Assembly (NCBI GenBank): GCA_024638815.1
Contig: JAHEJM010000006.1
Span: 1-64,000 of the forward strand
Length of the DNA stretch: 64,000 bases
Direction of reading: 5' to 3'
Source of the DNA: Acidimicrobiales bacterium
GTDB lineage: Bacteria; Actinomycetota; Acidimicrobiia; Acidimicrobiales; SZUA-35
The notes beneath the pieces were generated by a model that worked only from the letters and a program-made list of their open reading frames with translations, was not told where the DNA came from and searched no databases. A program made the translations under genes and the position numbers. Below are positions 58,809 to 64,000 of the stretch, piece after piece (the stretch's first letter is position 1; every line of letters begins with the position of its first letter).

Positions 58809-59449
58809 GGCGGAAGGTGGAGCAGGCGGCGGGCCGGATCCGGGGGACGATGTCGAGGCGGTGCCCCACGAACAATCTGGTGGTGGTGTGCCACCCCAAG
58901 CCCGAGAGCCTGACCAGGGCCGGTTTCCGGCGGGTGCTGGCCGGCCTGGAACGAACCGGCCGACCGGTCCGGGTGCTCGACCTCGACGCCGAGGACTTCG
59001 ACCCCCGCCTGCGAAGGTTCGAGGTCATCAACCACCTCGGCCACCCCGACCAGCGGCCCGATCTGGCCCACCACATCGAAGCCCTGCAGTGGGCCAACCG
59101 CCTGATCCTCGTCTACCCCACCTGGTTCAGCGGTCAGCCGGCCCGGCTCAAGGGCTGGTTCGACCGGGTGTGGATGCACGAGGTGGCGTTCGAACTACCA
59201 CCGGGATCCAACCGCATCCGGGGCCGGCTCGACAACATCACCGAGATTGTCGTCGTCACCACCATGGGCTCCAGCCGCCGGGTCAACCTCGTCCAGGGAA
59301 ACGGGGGTCGACTGCGCGTTCGCCGCACCCTGCGAGTGCTCTGCCACCGGCGTTGCCGCACTCGATGGATCGCCCTGTACAACGTCGACGCCTCCACCGA
59401 GTCCGAACGTCGGGACTGGCTGCGGAAGCTCGAGAACCTGCACTGGTAG
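58805..59449 (+). CDS. Flavodoxin-fold NAD(P)H:quinone oxidoreductase-like protein (paralog 2)
   Basis: VVVCHPKPESLTRAGFRRVLAGLERTGRPVRVLDL; LVYPTWFSGQPARLKGWFDRVWMHEVAFEL; GTGA overlap with paralog 1. Confidence 0.85.
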   Translation: MRRKVEQAAGRIRGTMSRRCPTNNLVVVCHPKPESLTRAGFRRVLAGLERTGRPVRVLDLDAEDFDPRLRRFEVINHLGHPDQRPDLAHHIEALQWANRLILVYPTWFSGQPARLKGWFDRVWMHEVAFELPPGSNRIRGRLDNITEIVVVTTMGSSRRVNLVQGNGGRLRVRRTLRVLCHRRCRTRWIALYNVDASTESERRDWLRKLENLHW

Positions 59450-59622
59450 GGCCCGGCCCGGGCACCCTGAGTCCGTGGTCCCATCACCGGTGCAGCCGTG
59501 GTGCCAATGCCCCACCACGGCGTGGGTGGTCGTGCCGCCCGAGCGGACCGGGCCCGGACCGACACGTACCGTGACGATCAGTGCAGGCGCCCCACGTGGG
59601 CAGGATCGTCAGGCGGAACGAT

Positions 59623-60840
59623 ATGGGACAGCAGCTCCTTCAGCTTCTGGGAACCGTGGGATCGATGACGTTGCTGGTGCTGGCGGTGTTGCTGCTGGTG
59701 GTGGCCGTCGGATCGGTGATCTACGGCTATCTCACCCCGGCCGGGCCCGAAACCCCGAGCCGATACGCAGACGGCCCCCACCGGCTGTTCGACTGCGCAA
59801 TCCTCATCGCCAGCAAGAACGGATCGGCGACCATGGCCACCACGGTGAGCCATGCCGTGGCCAACCAGGTGCCGGTGTATGTGCTCAGCGACGGCAGTGA
59901 CGACGATACGGTGGCCGTGGCCCGAGCCGCCGGGGCCGACGTGGTCGAGTACCGGATCAACCGGGGAAAGCCAACCACCCTCCACACCGGGTGCGGAGAC
60001 CTCGACCTGCTGGCCCGCTACCGGTTCCTCACCATCATCGACGACGACACCCACCTGGAGCCCGACTTCGTGGCTCACTCCCTGGAGTACTTCGACGGTG
60101 ACACCGCCATCGTGGTCGGCCGGACCTGCACCCTGTGGCCCCGATCCCTGCGGTGGAACCCGTTCGTGGCCTACCGGGCCTTCGCCTACTGGTTCTATCA
60201 GCTGGCGGTTCGAACTCCCCAGTCGTGGGCCAACGCCCTCAACTGCATCTCGGGTTCGAATTCCACCTACCGCACCGAGGTGTTGCGGGAGGTGCTGGTG
60301 GCCAACACCCCCTACATCGTCGACGACACGTACTGGGTGCTGGAAACCCACCGCCGCAGGCTGGGCCGCATTCGATACGGTCCCCGAGCCTGGGCCTGGA
60401 TCCAGGACCCGACCAACCTCGAGGACTTCTACAAGCAGAACCTGCGCTGGCTGTGGGGAACCAACCAGGGCATCGTCGGCCACCGCATCGGCTCCACCTT
60501 GCTCCGGGGGCGGCCCACCGTGTTCGAAACGCTGTACACGCTGCTGATCGCCCACTGGATCACCTACCTGGTCGGGTTGCCGGTGCTGGTCTACCTGGCC
60601 CTGACCCAGGGCATCGGGCTGGTGCTGATGCTGCTGGCCACTCGTTGGCTCGTGTTCTACGGCCTGCTGGCCCTGGCCGCACTACGGCTGCGCCACTTCC
60701 ACCTGATCCTGTTCGGGCCGGTCCTGGTGGCCGTCGATCTGTTGTATCGGGTGATCTGGTTGCACTCCATCGCCAAGACCATCCGCCAACCAACGGTCGA
60801 GTCCTGCACCTGGGAGTCGCCGGCCAGGGTGGCGTCATGA
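59623..60840 (+). CDS. Membrane-associated family 2 glycosyltransferase
   Basis: CAILIASKNGSATMATTVSHAV, TIIDDDTHLEPDFV, QNLRWLWGTNQG, N- and C-terminal TMs. Confidence 0.88.
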   Translation: MGQQLLQLLGTVGSMTLLVLAVLLLVVAVGSVIYGYLTPAGPETPSRYADGPHRLFDCAILIASKNGSATMATTVSHAVANQVPVYVLSDGSDDDTVAVARAAGADVVEYRINRGKPTTLHTGCGDLDLLARYRFLTIIDDDTHLEPDFVAHSLEYFDGDTAIVVGRTCTLWPRSLRWNPFVAYRAFAYWFYQLAVRTPQSWANALNCISGSNSTYRTEVLREVLVANTPYIVDDTYWVLETHRRRLGRIRYGPRAWAWIQDPTNLEDFYKQNLRWLWGTNQGIVGHRIGSTLLRGRPTVFETLYTLLIAHWITYLVGLPVLVYLALTQGIGLVLMLLATRWLVFYGLLALAALRLRHFHLILFGPVLVAVDLLYRVIWLHSIAKTIRQPTVESCTWESPARVAS

Positions 60841-60919
60841 TGGCGACGAACCGTGACCGTCCGTTCTACGAAGACACCAACAGTACCAACCCCTTGAGGG
60901 CAAGAAAGGAGGACGGAGA

Positions 60920-61039
60920 ATGTCCGAATCCCTACCGGTAACCGGGACGACGACGACGCTGATCACCAGCTTCGGAGCCGCACTGGTAGCCATCGGCGGG
61001 TTCTGCGTCGGCATTGGTCGACGCCTGGCTCATCGGTGA
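60920..61039 (+). CDS. 39-aa LPXTG microprotein (sorting signal only)
   Basis: MSESLPVTGTTTTLITSFGAALVAIGGFCVGIGRRLAHR: LPVTG, hydrophobic stretch, basic tail; AAGGAGG 8 nt upstream of ATG. Confidence 0.75.
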   Translation: MSESLPVTGTTTTLITSFGAALVAIGGFCVGIGRRLAHR

Positions 61040-61163
61040 CCCCGGTCGTCATGGCCCGGGGCCTGGTCACTGTCTGCCTGCACACGCAGTCGACCGCGGC
61101 CCCGGGCGTGACGACGTACCACCGGCTCAAGGTCGTCGTTCGGATCCGTCTCCGGCAACCGTC

Positions 61164-61844
61164 ATGAACACCAACCTCACCCTCCATCCCGCCGCCAACC
61201 CCTGGGGTCCCGGTGTCGAGGATCTCACTTTTCTGGCCGACGTCCTGATCGACCTGACCCTCCCGGAGAAAGCCAGACCGACGCCGACACTCACGGCCCC
61301 AACCATGACGGCGACGAGACTCACGACCCCGACCGGTACGTCCGGCTCGTCGCCCACCAGGGAGCGGCGCGAGCCCACGGTGATCATCGACCTTGTCGAT
61401 GACGGCCACCCCCAACCGGCCGAGATATGGGCTCTGAGCGATGACAGCGAGGTCGGTCGGGTGGTGTCGCCGCTCATCATGCGACGGCTCAGACTGCGAT
61501 GGATCCGGCATCGAACCGGGGTGGGGCTGAACTCTCCCCAGGCCGTCCACTACCCGAGCATCCGGGGATTCGCCCAGCGTCATGCCGACCGGCTGAGCGC
61601 CCGGTGTCCCGAGCTGGGGCCCCGTGTTCAGCACCGCATCGAGGGCTTCCTCCAACTGGACGACGACGACTTCAACGCCTGCTACAACTACCTGGGCGAT
61701 CCCACCCCGGAGTATCTACGGCTGAGCCGGCGACTCGACGACCAGCCCCTCGATGACCGGCCATCGGCACGTTCCGCTCCCGGTGGCGGCCACCGGCGTC
61801 GGGCCAAGGCCGTCCAACTCGACCTGCGGGATCGGTCGTCCTGA
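61164..61844 (+). CDS. Hypothetical protein
   Basis: ORF MNTNLTLHPAANPWGPGVEDLTFLADVL ... EPTVIIDLVDDGHPQPAEIW; no family recognised. Confidence 0.5.
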   Translation: MNTNLTLHPAANPWGPGVEDLTFLADVLIDLTLPEKARPTPTLTAPTMTATRLTTPTGTSGSSPTRERREPTVIIDLVDDGHPQPAEIWALSDDSEVGRVVSPLIMRRLRLRWIRHRTGVGLNSPQAVHYPSIRGFAQRHADRLSARCPELGPRVQHRIEGFLQLDDDDFNACYNYLGDPTPEYLRLSRRLDDQPLDDRPSARSAPGGGHRRRAKAVQLDLRDRSS

Positions 61845-61866
61845 CCGGTCACCGAGCCGACCGGGA

Positions 61867-62778
61867 TCAGACAGCCGAGGTGGCTTGCTCGCGCTCCTTG
61901 AGCCGGGCCGCCACCCGGGCCGACTTCTCGATGTAGGCCATGACCTTGTCCTGGGACTTCCGGGCCTCGGGTGTGAGCCCGGTCAGGTTGGGCAGATCCC
62001 AGAACTTGACCACGATCGGCTCCAGGATCTGGTCGTGGTGCACGGCCAGGTTGTAGATCCCGGCGGTGGCGATGACACGGGCGTGGGCGGTGAAGTCGGG
62101 AATGCCCTCGCCGGGCATGGCAAAGCCGATGACCTGGCGTTCCATGGCCTCCACCGCGGCGCTGGGGTTGATCTCCAGGGCGGACTTGGCCGCATCCCGG
62201 TAGAACAGGAAATGGTGGTTCTCGTCGATGGCCACCCGGCGCATGATGTCGTAGCCCGCCTTGTCCTCGAGCAGCGCTCCGGTGTTGCGATGGGAGATCC
62301 GGGTGGCCAACTCCTGGAGGGTGACATAGATCAGCCCGTCGACGGCGGTGGGTGGCTCCGGCACCTTGCCCCCGCACATCTGGGCCATACGGCCCTCCTC
62401 CAATTCCACCGGGTCGATGGCCCGGGTCACGGTGAGATAGTCGCGGATCACGGCCGAGTGGCGGGCCTCCTCGGCCGTCCACCGCCGGACCCACTCACCC
62501 CAGGCTCCGTCCCGGCCGAACATGCGCTCGATGTCCCGGAAGTAGTAGGGCAGGTTGTCCTCGGTCAGCAGGTTCACGAACAGGGCGCTGCGGACTTCGG
62601 CCGGCACGTCGGCTTCCTCCGGCGACCACTCGTAGTCGGGCTCGAAGTCCCGGCCCCGGCTCCAGGGCACGAACGTGTGGGGGTGCCAGAGCTTGGTGGC
62701 CTCGTAGTGCCGGTCGAGCAGCCGCCCGGCTTCTTCCTCCAGTTCGGCCAGAAGTGCGACATCGGCATCCAGAACCAT
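61867..62778 (-). CDS. Acyl-ACP desaturase (ferritin-like di-iron)
   Basis: WTAEEARHSAVIRDYL and RVAIDENHHFLFYRD di-iron motifs. Confidence 0.9.
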   Translation of the reverse strand: MVLDADVALLAELEEEAGRLLDRHYEATKLWHPHTFVPWSRGRDFEPDYEWSPEEADVPAEVRSALFVNLLTEDNLPYYFRDIERMFGRDGAWGEWVRRWTAEEARHSAVIRDYLTVTRAIDPVELEEGRMAQMCGGKVPEPPTAVDGLIYVTLQELATRISHRNTGALLEDKAGYDIMRRVAIDENHHFLFYRDAAKSALEINPSAAVEAMERQVIGFAMPGEGIPDFTAHARVIATAGIYNLAVHHDQILEPIVVKFWDLPNLTGLTPEARKSQDKVMAYIEKSARVAARLKEREQATSAV

Positions 62779-62875
62779 GACTACAGCCTACCGACCGGTA
62801 GGTAGGAGCGGCAAGCACGGTGGGTGGCCTTCCTCCATGGGATCGGACACCGAATCGGCACCATAGGATCGAACC

Positions 62876-63856
62876 GTGCCCGACTCCGGTTCCAACCCCA
62901 TCGGCCCTACCAACGGAGCGTCATGGATCCCACCCATGAAGGCCGTCCCGGCCTCGGAGGCGCCGACGTCCGAGGGTTGGGCGGTGGAGCTCAAATGGGA
63001 CGGGATGCGGATCGAAGCCTGGGTCGACGGCGACCGGCATCGACTGTGGTCATCGAATGGCCGGGATGTCACCACCTCGTATCCGGAACTGGCCGCCCTG
63101 GGGCCGGCGGTCGGCACCCGGGCGGTGTTCGACGGCGAGGTGGTGGTGTTCGACGAGGACCGGCCGTCGTTCTCCCGGCTCCAGCAACGCATCCACATCG
63201 ATCGACCCAATGAGGCGCTGCTGGCCCGCCATCCGATCATGTACCTCGTGTTCGATCTGTTGATGGTCGACGGCACACCGATGCTGGACCTCGATTACCG
63301 AACCCGGCGCCGCATCCTCGACCAGCTGCTCCCGCCCGGGCCCAACTGGACCTGCCCGCCCTACATGGTCGACGATGCGCCCCGGCTCATCGAGCTGGCC
63401 CGCAGCCGCCAACTCGAGGGTGTGGTCATGAAACGACTCGATTCGGTCTACCAACCGGGGATTCGGAGCTCGAGCTGGATCAAGCTCAAGATCCGACGCC
63501 GGCAGGAGTTCGTGGTCGGGGGCTGGTTGGAGGGCCAACGCTCGCTCGAGGGGCGGATCGGCTCGCTCCTCGTCGGCTATTGGGATGGCCAAGAGCTGGT
63601 GGTGGCCGGCCGGGTGGGTTCGGGACTGAGCGACCTGGAACGACAGCGGCTGTCGACCATGCTGACCGAACAGGCCGAGCCACCGTTCGCTCGGCTTCCA
63701 CCGCTGGACCGAAAGGTCCACTGGGTGAAAGCCGACACGGTGGTCGAGGTTGAATTCGGAGAGTGGACGGTCGATGGGACACTACGCCATCCCACCTACT
63801 ACGGGGTGCGAACCGATCGGGACCCGGGCGATGTGACGCGGGAGCCGCTCATCTGA
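62876..63856 (+). CDS. ATP-dependent DNA ligase (LigC/LigD-ligase type)
   Basis: WAVELKWDGMRIEAWV (KxDGxR), FDGEVVVFDEDRPSF, LEGVVMKRLDSVYQPGIRSSSWIKLKIRR. Confidence 0.93.
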   Translation: MPDSGSNPIGPTNGASWIPPMKAVPASEAPTSEGWAVELKWDGMRIEAWVDGDRHRLWSSNGRDVTTSYPELAALGPAVGTRAVFDGEVVVFDEDRPSFSRLQQRIHIDRPNEALLARHPIMYLVFDLLMVDGTPMLDLDYRTRRRILDQLLPPGPNWTCPPYMVDDAPRLIELARSRQLEGVVMKRLDSVYQPGIRSSSWIKLKIRRRQEFVVGGWLEGQRSLEGRIGSLLVGYWDGQELVVAGRVGSGLSDLERQRLSTMLTEQAEPPFARLPPLDRKVHWVKADTVVEVEFGEWTVDGTLRHPTYYGVRTDRDPGDVTREPLI

Positions 63857-64000
63857 CCACGGCCCACGGGCCCCGAAACAGAATCCCGAGACACGAGCTC
63901 GGCACCGTCCCACCAGCCTCGATCGATATCACCCAACACCGTTCCCCCGCCGGTAGCATCACCACAGCAAACCTCGGCCTGGCACGAGGCCCATTCAGGC

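Overview
High-GC, actinobacterial-type chromosomal segment, probably Acidimicrobiia-like. That placement is inferred from gene content (WhiB, tandem ArsA-type ATPases, FxsA, DUF222/HNH) and not from a search. Most of the window is densely packed housekeeping and metabolic genes: RnfD/NqrB-like and CRTAC1 proteins, a xylose-type ABC importer, glutamate dehydrogenase, serS, RidA, Mrp, IscA-type protein, selA-selB, whiB, NfeD, asd-lysC, a subtilase, aat, a MeaA-type mutase, yaaA, cobU-cobT-cobS, an M20 amidohydrolase, a SNF2/SWIM pair, a GT2, an acyl-ACP desaturase and an ATP-dependent DNA ligase. One tRNA-Pro(CGG) is present. I saw no rRNA, CRISPR array or intact mobile element. The most interesting signals are outside the long ORFs: (1) a ~100-120 bp repeat in two distant intergenic spacers (8492-8609 and 51639-51741), with a conserved stem architecture and a variable arm, also readable as a 26-31 aa ORF; (2) a 39-aa microprotein that is almost only an LPXTG sorting signal (60920-61039); (3) a ~48-nt, frame-preserving double-hairpin insertion carrying a stop codon inside the HNH motif of a DUF222 endonuclease gene; (4) a riboswitch-like nested structure upstream of the sugar ABC operon. 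Several pseudoenzymes and decayed loci are also noted. All family calls come from reading motifs by eye; no database search was run.
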